NCBI GenBank assembly: GCA_023701135.1
Contig: JAMPXP010000023.1
Coordinates: 1 to 64,000, forward strand
Direction of reading: 5' to 3'
Length of the DNA: 64,000 nucleotides
DNA from: Desulfobacula sp.
GTDB lineage: Bacteria; Desulfobacterota; Desulfobacteria; Desulfobacterales; Desulfobacteraceae
A program made the translations under genes and the position numbers. The notes under the pieces are model-generated. The model was not told the DNA's origin and ran no database searches. It was given only the letters and a program-made list of their open reading frames with translations. This document shows, one piece after another, positions 16,838-25,234 of the stretch (position 1 is its first letter; each line of letters opens with the position of its first letter).

Positions 16838-17617
16838 TCAGGTGAAAATCAGAAAAAACCCTTTGACAACGGATCTTGCCAGGAGCCACAGGGTGATGCC
16901 GAAGAGGATAAGGGCCAGGGATCTGTCGAAACGGTTTTCCTTCCGCTTTTCGGCATATCCCATCACCCAGCCGAAAAAGATGCCGGAAACGAGTCCTCCG
17001 GCATGGCTGTAATTGTTGATATTGGGCATTAAGAATCCGATGACGATAAGGCTGATCACCCATCCTGTGGTTTGCTTGTAAACCAGTTTACCCCAGGTCC
17101 CGCCCCGGGATTTGCCGAAAAAGAGCAGGGCTCCGATGAGCCCGCAAAGCCCGGAGGAAGCGCCGATGGTCAGATAGACGTTGCCCATATAGGACAGAAG
17201 AAAACCTGAAATGCCCGTGAGGGTATAGATGGAAAACATCCGGCACACGCCGAATTCCTGCATCACCAGCGGGGCCACGGTGCGCAGGGCCAGCATATTG
17301 AAGACGATGTGGAGAAGTCCGCCGTGAAGCCAGTTGGCCGTAATCAGGGACCACCAGGCCTCGAATTTGACAATGGGCAGACGGCCGGAAGCCCCCAGGA
17401 AATTCAGGACATCCATGGAAGGGGTCAGGGCATAGAACGGGTTCAGGCTGAATACCGTATTTCTGCCGCTATAGATCAGGCTGACGGCATACATGAAGAT
17501 ATTGCCGTAGATCATTGCCTTGAGGACAAATCCGGGGGTTAGAAAATCATGGTCAGGTCTTGTTCTGGTCATTCTTCCGGCCTTATCAATAAATGTTCCG
17601 ACGGATGGGATCGGCAT
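16838..17617 (-). CDS. Rhomboid family intramembrane serine protease
   Basis: A 259-residue membrane protein with six to seven hydrophobic segments. It has the rhomboid signature: WWSLITANWLHGGLLHIVFN with the WLH-x-x-x-x-H-x-x-x-N block (about residue 90-108), the catalytic Ser in TIGASSGLCGLIGAL (GASSG, about 155), and the catalytic His in NNYSHAGGLVSG (about 212). Rhomboids cut membrane-embedded helices of partner proteins. Its ATG shares the A of the upstream gene's stop codon (TAATG), so it is coupled to the lipoprotein gene, hinting that the lipoprotein or its partner is a functional associate. Substrate unknown. Confidence 0.9.
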   Translation of the reverse strand: MPIPSVGTFIDKAGRMTRTRPDHDFLTPGFVLKAMIYGNIFMYAVSLIYSGRNTVFSLNPFYALTPSMDVLNFLGASGRLPIVKFEAWWSLITANWLHGGLLHIVFNMLALRTVAPLVMQEFGVCRMFSIYTLTGISGFLLSYMGNVYLTIGASSGLCGLIGALLFFGKSRGGTWGKLVYKQTTGWVISLIVIGFLMPNINNYSHAGGLVSGIFFGWVMGYAEKRKENRFDRSLALILFGITLWLLARSVVKGFFLIFT

Positions 17618-18216
17618 TACTGTTGCAAGGCCTTTTTAAGGACCTCTTCCATGGACTGGTTGACAAATCGTTCAAGCTTTTCCGGTGTAAAGGTCATCTC
17701 CGTTCTTTCAAGGGTCAGAGAAATGGGTATGGTTTTCAATTGATCGCCGTTGGTTTGTTTCCCGATGAACAGGGTGAGGTCGATTTCAAGAACCATATCG
17801 GTGGTGGGCCCATTCTTTTTGGCCCGGCATTCAAATTTATTGATCTGTCCCGCCACAATCTGTTCAAATCCGCCGATGCTACCCTTTACACCATCGGGTG
17901 AGAGTTTCCAGGCAGCCATGGGGATGACCTCAAACCCGGTTTGCCGGAAATAATCGCCCACGGATGTATTGAGGGTGTTTGCAAGGTTCATGCCCTGGAC
18001 AAAATAGGTTTCCTGACTTCGGTCCATGAGGAGCCGGTATCCCACATATCCGCCGTTCCTGTCGGTCCTGTTGTCTTTAAACGGGGCCAGGCCCATGACC
18101 CCGGTCTGGGTCTTTTCATGATCCGCCGTATAGGAAATGTTGATAAATTTCTGGCCGGGAGTGGCACATCCCAGCAAGAGGAAAAGAACGAAGATCATCC
18201 AGCATTGTTTTTTCAT
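17617..18216 (-). CDS. Lipoprotein of unknown function (YajG-like layout)
   Basis: A 199-residue lipoprotein. Signal peptide and lipobox WMIFVLFLLLGCATPG give a lipidated Cys near residue 17. The mature part contains NISYTADHEK, LAPFKDNRTDRNGGYVGYRL (the 'pF.DnR' block seen in YajG-like and related lipoproteins) and the C-terminal EKLERFVNQSMEEVLKKAL helix. Probably attached to the outer membrane facing the periplasm. It sits 19 bases after an unknown gene and overlaps the rhomboid start. The family assignment is tentative; the lipoprotein call is firm. Confidence 0.8.
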   Translation of the reverse strand: MKKQCWMIFVLFLLLGCATPGQKFINISYTADHEKTQTGVMGLAPFKDNRTDRNGGYVGYRLLMDRSQETYFVQGMNLANTLNTSVGDYFRQTGFEVIPMAAWKLSPDGVKGSIGGFEQIVAGQINKFECRAKKNGPTTDMVLEIDLTLFIGKQTNGDQLKTIPISLTLERTEMTFTPEKLERFVNQSMEEVLKKALQQ

Positions 18217-18235
18217 GAAGCAGTCTCCTTTTTTA

Positions 18236-18778
18236 TTAATTTAGTTTGATATCATCGATGGTGATGGTATTTAAATATTCTTTGACGGCCCCCAGGGTCA
18301 GGGTAAACATTTTTGTTCCAAAGAGGACGGCGACGGCATTGTCTGCACTGCCACAGGTTGATGCAAAGGCGGGTCCGATGATGACGGCAGGATTTTGGGA
18401 GGTTTCCGGATTGTTTTGCATGGCATGGAGATAGGTATCGAGCCGTTCTTTCAGGATGTTGAAATAATCAACGGATTTGCCTGTGGTGGTCTGGGTCAGA
18501 CTGGAAATGCTGCCGGAGATCTCCCTGATATTTTCCCAGAAGATCTGGGTCAGCGGTCCTTTGTTTTTATCCGCAGCCGGCATGAAAAAAGAAAGGGCCC
18601 ACCCCACACTGAGAATTTTAAGCAATTGAAGTTCATATTCGATGGTGGTTTTGTTCAGGCTGGAATCGGCAGGAATGGCGGCCAGAAGCTCTTTTAAATC
18701 GGTCCTGTCAATGGCAAAGGCAGAAAGAGCCTGGGCCGTTTTTTCAACATTCATGCTTATTTTATGTTCCTGTTCCAT
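18236..18778 (-). CDS. Hypothetical protein, first gene of the rhomboid operon
   Basis: A 180-residue protein without signal peptide. Mostly helical; one moderately hydrophobic stretch (KILSVGWALSFFMPAADKNK, about 53-72) and a small-residue-rich stretch later (VIIGPAFASTCGSADNAVAVL). No family recognised. A good Shine-Dalgarno (GAGGAAAC) precedes the ATG. It is divergent from the MoaD-like gene with only about 100 bases between, and is followed after 19 bases by the lipoprotein and then the rhomboid protease, so the three likely form one transcript. Confidence 0.7.
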   Translation of the reverse strand: MEQEHKISMNVEKTAQALSAFAIDRTDLKELLAAIPADSSLNKTTIEYELQLLKILSVGWALSFFMPAADKNKGPLTQIFWENIREISGSISSLTQTTTGKSVDYFNILKERLDTYLHAMQNNPETSQNPAVIIGPAFASTCGSADNAVAVLFGTKMFTLTLGAVKEYLNTITIDDIKLN

Positions 18779-18803
18779 GAGTTTCCTCTTTGCATTAAAT
18801 TCA

Positions 18804-18834
18804 TGTACAAATTAATTCACTTATGTCATATAAT
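18804..18834 (+). promoter_or_regulatory. Candidate promoter for the ubiquitin-like/E1/sirtuin/glycogen run
   Basis: A perfect -10 TATAAT (18829-18834) with TGTACA (18804-18809) 19 bases upstream as a possible weak -35. The predicted transcription start near 18841 lies downstream of an upstream ATG at 18837, which supports the MoaD-like start at 18882. The region is shared with the divergent unknown gene at 18778. Confidence 0.4.
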
Positions 18835-18881
18835 CTATGGTCTTAATAGCAGCACAAACAAAAAGAGTAAACTTAAAAACA

Positions 18882-19112
18882 ATGATCAAAATTGACCTCA
18901 GACTGTTTGTGACCTTATCCGGATATCTTCCGGAAAACAATGAATGCTTTGAAATTCATGGGGATACAACCGTGGAAAAACTGGTCCGGGACCTGGGTAT
19001 TCCGGACGGGCTTGTGAAGCTTATTTTTATCAACGGAAAGCGTCAGGACCGGACCTATATTTTGAAAGAGGGAGACAGGGTCGGGCTCTTCCCGCCCGTC
19101 GGAGGCGGATAA
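18882..19112 (+). CDS. MoaD/ThiS-type ubiquitin-like sulfur carrier or modifier
   Basis: A 76-residue beta-grasp protein beginning MIKIDLRLFVTLSGYLPE and ending PPVGGG. The glycine-rich tail is the hallmark of MoaD/ThiS proteins: an E1-like enzyme adenylates the terminal Gly, which then carries sulfur as a thiocarboxylate or, in some prokaryotes, is joined to proteins. The middle (LVRDLGIPDGLVKLIFINGK ... ILKEGDRVGLFPP) fits the family. The E1-like gene starts three bases after its stop. It could serve molybdopterin, tungstopterin or thiamine synthesis, but no such biosynthetic genes are adjacent. Start at ATG 18882 rather than 18837, for the promoter position and because family members begin here. 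Confidence 0.85.
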   Translation: MIKIDLRLFVTLSGYLPENNECFEIHGDTTVEKLVRDLGIPDGLVKLIFINGKRQDRTYILKEGDRVGLFPPVGGG

Positions 19113-19115
19113 GCA

Positions 19116-19817
19116 ATGGAGGCATTTAAAGAACGGTATGACCGCAATTTCAACACCTTCTCCCCTGATGAGCAGAAAAAGCTGGGGGCCTCCACGGTGG
19201 CCATTATCGGCCTGGGGGGCCTGGGCGGCGGTGTCTGCGAAATGCTGGCCAGGGTTGGAATCGGCAGGCTGATCCTGGTGGACGGGGATGTGTTTGAAGC
19301 CAGTAATTTAAACCGCCAGGTATTGAGTGAAGAGCGGCTCATGGGGGTTCCCAAGGCAGAGGCGGCAAGGGACAGGGTGAGAGCCGTCAATTCAGGGATT
19401 GAGGTGATTCATCGCATCGAATTTCTGGATGAACGAACCCTTTACGACACCATAAAAGGGTCCGATGTGGTCATGGATTGCCTGGATTCCATTGACACGC
19501 GGTTCAAACTCCAGGATGCGGCAAAAAAAGCAAAGATATCCATTGTCTCCGGCGCCATAGCAGGGGTCACCGGCCAGGTTACCGCCATTTTTCCGGAAGA
19601 CAAGGGGTATGCCCTGATATATGGGGAAAAAAGCCGGAAACAGGGAAAGGGTGTGGAAACAAAAACCGGGAATATTGCCTATTGCGCTCTTTTCACGGCA
19701 GCCCTCCAGTCTTCGGAATGTGTGAAGATTATTTTAAACCGCGGGGATATCCTGCGCAATAAGCTCTTGATCGCAGAGCTGTGGACCAATCTCTTTGAGG
19801 TGATGGATCTTGTCTGA
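19116..19817 (+). CDS. E1-like adenylyltransferase (HesA/MoeB/ThiF family), short form
   Basis: A 233-residue ThiF-fold enzyme. Nucleotide-binding GLGGLGGGVCEML (about 28-40), DGDVFEASNLNRQ with the catalytic Arg (about 55-67), PKAEAARDRV with the Lys, and MDCLDSIDTRF with the catalytic Asp (about 125). These residues activate the C-terminal Gly of a ubiquitin-like protein. The zinc CxxC pairs of MoeB/ThiF and an obvious catalytic Cys are not seen, nor a rhodanese domain, so it resembles the compact HesA-like form that may only adenylate. Sits three bases after the MoaD-like gene and overlaps the sirtuin start by eight bases. Confidence 0.88.
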   Translation: MEAFKERYDRNFNTFSPDEQKKLGASTVAIIGLGGLGGGVCEMLARVGIGRLILVDGDVFEASNLNRQVLSEERLMGVPKAEAARDRVRAVNSGIEVIHRIEFLDERTLYDTIKGSDVVMDCLDSIDTRFKLQDAAKKAKISIVSGAIAGVTGQVTAIFPEDKGYALIYGEKSRKQGKGVETKTGNIAYCALFTAALQSSECVKIILNRGDILRNKLLIAELWTNLFEVMDLV

Positions 19818-20553
19818 TACCTATCAACAGGCGGCCGATATCATCAGATCGGCCAAACGCTGTGTGGCCTTTACGGGCGCCGGTATTTCCGTTGAAAGCG
19901 GCATTCCCCCCTTTAGGGGAGAAAACGGTCTCTGGAATAAATATGATCCCGAGACCTTTGACATCCGTTATTTTTACACCCATACCAAAGCATCCTGGGA
20001 AGTCATCCGGGAGATCTTTTATGATCTTTTCGGAAAGGTTGTCCCTAATTTTGCCCATTATGCCCTGGCCCAACTGGAGTCAATGGGATTGCTCGGTTCC
20101 GTGATTACCCAGAACGTGGATAACCTTCATTATGATGCCGGCAGCAGAACCGTCCATGAATTTCACGGATCATTGAAAAAACTGGTCTGCCTAGGCTGCC
20201 GGGCAAAATACACGATTTCGGAGATTGACCTCACCTGCCTGCCGCCGGAATGCGGAAAATGCGGCAAGGTTTTAAAACCGGATGTGATTTTTTTTGGAGA
20301 GGCCATTCCGGAGCCTGCCCGGACCCATTCATTCAATGAAACCAGAATCGCCGATTGCTTTATCCTGATCGGGACCACGGGAGCAGTGGCGCCGGCCAAT
20401 ATGATACCGCCGGCCGCCAGGGCAAACGGCGCAAAAATCATTGAAATCAATCCCGTGGTCTCTGAATACACCCATTCGGTCACGGATGTGTTTCTGAAGG
20501 AAAAAGCCACAACAGCCATGGAAAGATTAATGGATGAAATCAAAGGAAAATGA
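19810..20553 (+). CDS. Sir2-family NAD-dependent protein deacylase
   Basis: A 247-residue sirtuin. GAGISVESGIPPFRG (about 18-32), TQNVDNLHYDAG (about 99-110), catalytic His in VHEFHGS (about 119), and the zinc-binding cysteine pairs CLGC and CGKC. It removes acyl groups from lysines using NAD. The start is TTG at 19810, overlapping the E1-like gene by eight bases; the text then reads SDTYQQAADIIRSAKRCVAF, the normal N-terminus. The neighbours are a ubiquitin-like protein with its E1 upstream and a HIT protein downstream, suggesting a small protein-modification module. The protein lacks the Ala-Tyr-Arg desuccinylase text as far as I can see, so plain deacetylase activity is the default guess. 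Confidence 0.92.
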   Translation: MSDTYQQAADIIRSAKRCVAFTGAGISVESGIPPFRGENGLWNKYDPETFDIRYFYTHTKASWEVIREIFYDLFGKVVPNFAHYALAQLESMGLLGSVITQNVDNLHYDAGSRTVHEFHGSLKKLVCLGCRAKYTISEIDLTCLPPECGKCGKVLKPDVIFFGEAIPEPARTHSFNETRIADCFILIGTTGAVAPANMIPPAARANGAKIIEINPVVSEYTHSVTDVFLKEKATTAMERLMDEIKGK

Positions 20554-20572
20554 TCGATAAAAGGAGTCTTCA

Positions 20573-20908
20573 ATGCCGGGAGATTGTATTTTCTGCAAGA
20601 TCGTCAAAAAAGAGATGCCTGCTGAATTTTTATATGAAGATGAGGTCTGCGTGGTTTTCAGGGACATTCACCCTGCCGCACCGGTCCATCTCTTGATTGT
20701 GCCGAAACACCATATCAGAAGCGTCAATGATTTGAAAAATGAAGAGGAAGCCATTGTGTCCCATCTTTTTCTGACGGCAAGGGATATGGCAAGGCAGAGC
20801 GGGGTCAGGGACTCGGGATATAAGCTCTTGTTCAATGTGGAAAAGGGCGGGGGGCAGGTGATTTTTCACCTTCACCTGCATTTGATCGGCGGCTGGAAAA
20901 GACCATGA
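20573..20908 (+). CDS. HIT-family (HINT-type) nucleotide hydrolase
   Basis: A 111-residue HIT protein. CIFCKIVKKEMPAEFLYEDE at the N-terminus and the catalytic triad motif HLHLHLIGG at the C-terminus are those of HINT proteins, which hydrolyse AMP joined to lysine, amino acids or other groups. A good Shine-Dalgarno (AAAGGAG) precedes the ATG. Its stop overlaps the debranching-enzyme start by four bases. Placement after an adenylating E1 and a sirtuin makes clean-up of adenylated intermediates one possible role; general purine-nucleotide housekeeping is the default. Confidence 0.92.
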   Translation: MPGDCIFCKIVKKEMPAEFLYEDEVCVVFRDIHPAAPVHLLIVPKHHIRSVNDLKNEEEAIVSHLFLTARDMARQSGVRDSGYKLLFNVEKGGGQVIFHLHLHLIGGWKRP

Positions 20909-23900
20909 TAAAGGATGTCACGGTCATCCAGATCCCGGCGCCGGGAGAATCCCGGGTCATGTATGGCGGAGATTGTGTCCGGTTTGAACTCCTGCTTTCA
21001 AAAAAGGTGGCCGGCCGGGCCTGGGTCAGGACGAATCTCGGTTCTGCCGCCGTGTCCAGGCGGGAAATCATTTCCCGCATTGAGAAAAACGAAATCAAGC
21101 TGGATGAAGCCTGGTACGATATTGAAATGGAACAAAAGGACGATCTTGTTTTTCAGATTGCCCTGCCCCTTCATCAGACCGGATATTTCCAGGCCAAATG
21201 TTTTTTTATCCCGGAAAAGACCACCATTCCCATCTGGCCCCAGGGCAAAAATTCCATTATCAATGTGGAGCCGCCGGGCACCTGCTGCGCCAATATCATT
21301 TACAACGCCTTTGTCCGGCAGTTCGGTACATCCAAGTCCGGGGCCGTTGAAGATAAGGACCTGTCGGCCATCATCAAACAACTGGATGCCAAGGGGTATA
21401 CGGTTATCCCGGAATCCGGGAAATTCAGGGATTTAAAGCGGGAAGTGGAATTTATTTTTTCCCGCCTGGGGTGCAGGGTCCTGCACCTTCTGCCCATCCA
21501 TCCCACCCCCACCACCTTTGCCAGGATGGGAAGGTTCGGCAGCCCCTACGCAGCCCTGAATTTTACGGAAGTGGACCCGGCCCTGGCCGAATTCGATCCT
21601 TCGGCCACCCCCCTGGAGCAGTTCATGGAACTGGCCGATACGGTGCATTTCCATAACGGTTATATTTTTATGGACATTGCCATCAACCATACCGGCTGGG
21701 CCGCGTCCATCCATGAAACCAACCCGGAATGGCTGGTCCGAGGGGATGACGGTAGGATCGAGGCCCCCGGTGCCTGGGGAACCGTCTGGGCCGATCTTAC
21801 AAAACTGGACTATACCAATATCGACCTCTGGAAATACATGGCCGATGTGTTTCTGCTCTGGTGCCACAGGGGAGTGGACGGGTTCCGGTGCGATGCCGGG
21901 TATATGGTGCCGGTTGAAGCCTGGGAATATATTGTGGCCAAGGTCAGGACCGAATATCCGGAAACCCTTTTTTTTCTGGAAGGGCTTGGCGGACTCATTT
22001 CAACCACGCGAACCCTGCTGAGCAGGGCCAATTTCAACTGGGCCTATTCGGAATTGTTCCAGAATTATACCCGGGAAGAGATTTCCCGGTATCTGCCCCT
22101 GGTCCATGATATTTCCGATACCTGCGGAAATCTGATCCATTTTGCCGAAACCCATGACAATAACCGGCTGGCTGCGGTTTCAAAACAATATGCAAAAATG
22201 AGGGCGGCCCTTTCCGCTCTTTTCTCCGTCTGCGGCGGGTTTGGATTCGCCAACGGCGTGGAATGGTTCGCCACCCAGAAGATTGATGTCCATGAATCTT
22301 CCAGCCTGAACTGGGGGGACAAGGTCAACCAGGTGGATCATATTGCAAAATTAAATCTGATCCTGAAACACCACCCCACTTTTTTTGCCCACACAAAACT
22401 CGCCCTGATTCAGAAAAACCAGTCCGAATGCCTGGTTCTCCTGCGGCATAATGAAGAATACCGTAAAAAACTCCTGATTCTGGTGAACCTGGACTGTACT
22501 GATCCGGGGGAAGCCATCTGGAGCCGCTCTGATGCGGGGATTAAGGAGATTTTCCTGGTGGATCTGATTTCCGGGACCACCATAAAAACAGAAGAAGAAG
22601 GAGACCGATTTGTCTTCAGGCTTGCACCGGGAGAAGTCCTGGCCCTGACCCCTGATCCGGAAGACTTGAATCAGCTAGAACTGAGCCGCCGGGAGAAGAG
22701 CGAGGCCCCGGAAAGGGTCTATCTTCAGAAACTGAAAGCCAGGGTCCTGTCCATCCGGACGGTATTCAACGGATACGGCCATGTTAAAAATATTGATATT
22801 GAGAAAGAAGCCCTTGAATTTGCACAGCGCCCGGCAGAATTCATCCGCTCCCTGAACAAAAATTCAGAGGAATGCCCTGTGGTTGAATTTCAATTTGAAA
22901 GGGATTTACGGCGCCAGTTGATGGTTCCGCCCGGTTTTTTCCTTCTCATCACCTGCAAGACAGGATTCAGGGCTGAAATTCTGGACGAAAGCAGAACCTC
23001 AAAAACATCCCTGGGGTATGAGGAAGGCCTGCCGACACCGGATAAACGAGGGTTTTTCGCAGTCTTTCACCCCTTTGAAATCCGGAACCAGCATAAGGAA
23101 TATTCCCTCATCCTGAGGGTGTTTGAACCTGACGGCACACGGGTCGAAAAGGTGTTTATCCTGTCCCTTGCCCCCTTTGAGTCCCTTTATATGAACGCCT
23201 CCTTTGCCCGGAAGGAGATTGTCCGGACCCCTTCCCTCAAATTACTGGGCACCACGGCAAAGGGAGGGATGATGCGGGCCGCAGCCTGGTGGGGCAGGCT
23301 CGACAGCCGCTATGATGCCTTTTTGGGGGCCAACCTGGACAAGACCATGCCGGAAAACCGGTGGATGGTGCTTTCAAGATGCAGGATCTGGGCCATATTT
23401 CAGGGGTATTCAAGGGAACTCTTGCCCGATTGTCTGGAACGGTTCACTTTTTCATACCATAACGGCGGCCGGTGGCTGTTTCGGGTGCCTACATCCGAGG
23501 GCAAATACTATGCCCTTGAATTGGACCTGTCCATTGACCATGAGGAAAACCAGGTCCTTTTGATCGTCCGGCGAAGCTCCTCCGGCAAGGATTCGAAATT
23601 TCTCCTCGAAGACAAAAAAGGCATTACCCTGGTCATCCGCCCCGATATTGAGGACCGGTGTTTTCATGACCCGGTCAAGGCCTATACGGGTCCGGAAACG
23701 AACTGGCCCGGAGCGGTCACGGCCTATGAAAAAGGCTTTGAGTTTTCCCTGTCAAACGGAAAAAAATTAGGAGTCGTCCTGTCCAGGGGGGAATTCCATC
23801 ATGAGCCGGAATGGTATTATATGGTCCACCGGTCCATGGAAGCCGAGAGGGGGCTTGACCCGGATTCCGATCTGTTCAGTCCCGGCTGGTTCAGTGTTTC

Positions 23901-25218
23901 CTGTTTAGGCGGGGACCAAGTTATGCTCAATGTCTTTGTCAGGGAAAATCATGAAGATCCCCGGCAATTCGACAAACCCCTTGACCTTTTGGAAGAATTA
24001 TCCTTTGAGAAAGGAATACCCCTCCCTGATGCGGTATATAAAAGCCTGGATGCCTTTATCGTTTCCCGGGGAACGGAAAAAACCGTCGTTGCCGGATATC
24101 CCTGGTTTCTGGACTGGGGAAGGGACAGCCTTATTTTCTGCCGGGCCCTCATCGAGCTGGGTCGGGTGCCCGAGGCCTTGTCCGTTTTACGTCTTTTCGG
24201 CCGGTTCGAAGACCAGGGGACCCTGCCCAATATGATCTGCGGAAAGGATGCGGCCAATATTGAGACCTCGGATGCCCCCCTCTGGTTTTTTGCCTGCTGC
24301 AAAGATCTTCTGGAAAAAGAAAAGAGCCGGGAGTTCTTAAACGAAAGCCTGGGCAATCGGTCCATCCGGGAAATCCTCATTTCCATGGCCCATTCCCTGA
24401 TCACCGGAACCAAAACAGGAGTGAAGGCCGACCCTGAGACCCTTTTAATTTACAGCCCCTCCCATTTTACCTGGATGGACACCAATTTTCCGGCCGGGTC
24501 TCCGAGACAGGGCTATCCCGTTGAAATCCAGGCCCTCTGGTATAATGCCCTGGTCCTGCTCTCAACCATTGATGACGGGCCTGAATCCGGGTGGAAGACA
24601 AAAGCGGACCTTGTCCGGGAGTCCATTCAAAATCTATTTTATCTTCCCGCCAAGGGGTATTTTTCCGATTGTCTCCATACCGCCGGTCCCGTGGGAGCGA
24701 AAAATGCGGTTGCCGATGATGCTTTAAGACCGAACCAGTTGTTTTTGTTTACTTTTGACGTCATACAAGATATGAAACAGGTACGGACCTGTGTGGAGAC
24801 CTGTCAGGAGCTGCTGGTGCCCGGAGGCATCCGGAGCCTTGCCGACAGAAGGGTTGAATATCCTATCCCGGTCTATTATCATGGCCGGTTGCTGAATGAC
24901 CCCCATCACCCTTATTGGGGAGAATATAAGGGAGATGAAGACACAAAAAGAAAACCGGCCTATCATAACGGAACGGCCTGGACCTGGCCTTTTCCCGTTT
25001 TTTGTGAAGCCTGGGCCAGGGCCTTCGGGAAAAACAGCCATGCCACCTGTCTGGCTTGGCTGGGCAGTGTGCTGAATTTGATGAGAACCGGTGCAGCAGG
25101 CTATATCCCTGAAATCCTGGATGGGGATTACCCCCATACGCCCAGGGGATGTGACGCCCAGGCCTGGGGATCCAGCGAGGCAGCTAGGGTGATGCATAAA
25201 TTGTTGAGTAAATTTTAG
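20905..25218 (+). CDS. Bifunctional glycogen debranching enzyme (GH13 glucanotransferase + amylo-1,6-glucosidase)
   Basis: A 1437-residue two-enzyme protein. After a short beta-rich N-terminus, residues about 170-560 are a GH13 barrel: LPIHPTPTTFARMG, MDIAINHTGW, GVDGFRCDAGY (nucleophile Asp near 331), LFFLEGLGG (acid Glu) and FAETHDNNRLAA (third Asp). Residues about 770-1040 match the N-terminal beta domain of glucosidases, and about 1040-1437 are the amylo-alpha-1,6-glucosidase (GDE) barrel with YPWFLDWGRDSLIFCRAL, HFTWMDTNFPAGSPRQGYPV and a final DAQAWGSSEAARV. Together they would move maltooligosaccharides off a branch and then release the branch glucose, as the eukaryotic enzyme does. 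Most bacteria use a single GlgX. Translation is coupled to the HIT gene. Confidence 0.88.
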   Translation: MIKDVTVIQIPAPGESRVMYGGDCVRFELLLSKKVAGRAWVRTNLGSAAVSRREIISRIEKNEIKLDEAWYDIEMEQKDDLVFQIALPLHQTGYFQAKCFFIPEKTTIPIWPQGKNSIINVEPPGTCCANIIYNAFVRQFGTSKSGAVEDKDLSAIIKQLDAKGYTVIPESGKFRDLKREVEFIFSRLGCRVLHLLPIHPTPTTFARMGRFGSPYAALNFTEVDPALAEFDPSATPLEQFMELADTVHFHNGYIFMDIAINHTGWAASIHETNPEWLVRGDDGRIEAPGAWGTVWADLTKLDYTNIDLWKYMADVFLLWCHRGVDGFRCDAGYMVPVEAWEYIVAKVRTEYPETLFFLEGLGGLISTTRTLLSRANFNWAYSELFQNYTREEISRYLPLVHDISDTCGNLIHFAETHDNNRLAAVSKQYAKMRAALSALFSVCGGFGFANGVEWFATQKIDVHESSSLNWGDKVNQVDHIAKLNLILKHHPTFFAHTKLALIQKNQSECLVLLRHNEEYRKKLLILVNLDCTDPGEAIWSRSDAGIKEIFLVDLISGTTIKTEEEGDRFVFRLAPGEVLALTPDPEDLNQLELSRREKSEAPERVYLQKLKARVLSIRTVFNGYGHVKNIDIEKEALEFAQRPAEFIRSLNKNSEECPVVEFQFERDLRRQLMVPPGFFLLITCKTGFRAEILDESRTSKTSLGYEEGLPTPDKRGFFAVFHPFEIRNQHKEYSLILRVFEPDGTRVEKVFILSLAPFESLYMNASFARKEIVRTPSLKLLGTTAKGGMMRAAAWWGRLDSRYDAFLGANLDKTMPENRWMVLSRCRIWAIFQGYSRELLPDCLERFTFSYHNGGRWLFRVPTSEGKYYALELDLSIDHEENQVLLIVRRSSSGKDSKFLLEDKKGITLVIRPDIEDRCFHDPVKAYTGPETNWPGAVTAYEKGFEFSLSNGKKLGVVLSRGEFHHEPEWYYMVHRSMEAERGLDPDSDLFSPGWFSVSCLGGDQVMLNVFVRENHEDPRQFDKPLDLLEELSFEKGIPLPDAVYKSLDAFIVSRGTEKTVVAGYPWFLDWGRDSLIFCRALIELGRVPEALSVLRLFGRFEDQGTLPNMICGKDAANIETSDAPLWFFACCKDLLEKEKSREFLNESLGNRSIREILISMAHSLITGTKTGVKADPETLLIYSPSHFTWMDTNFPAGSPRQGYPVEIQALWYNALVLLSTIDDGPESGWKTKADLVRESIQNLFYLPAKGYFSDCLHTAGPVGAKNAVADDALRPNQLFLFTFDVIQDMKQVRTCVETCQELLVPGGIRSLADRRVEYPIPVYYHGRLLNDPHHPYWGEYKGDEDTKRKPAYHNGTAWTWPFPVFCEAWARAFGKNSHATCLAWLGSVLNLMRTGAAGYIPEILDGDYPHTPRGCDAQAWGSSEAARVMHKLLSKF

Positions 25219-25234
25219 GGAGAAAGTTTGTCAT

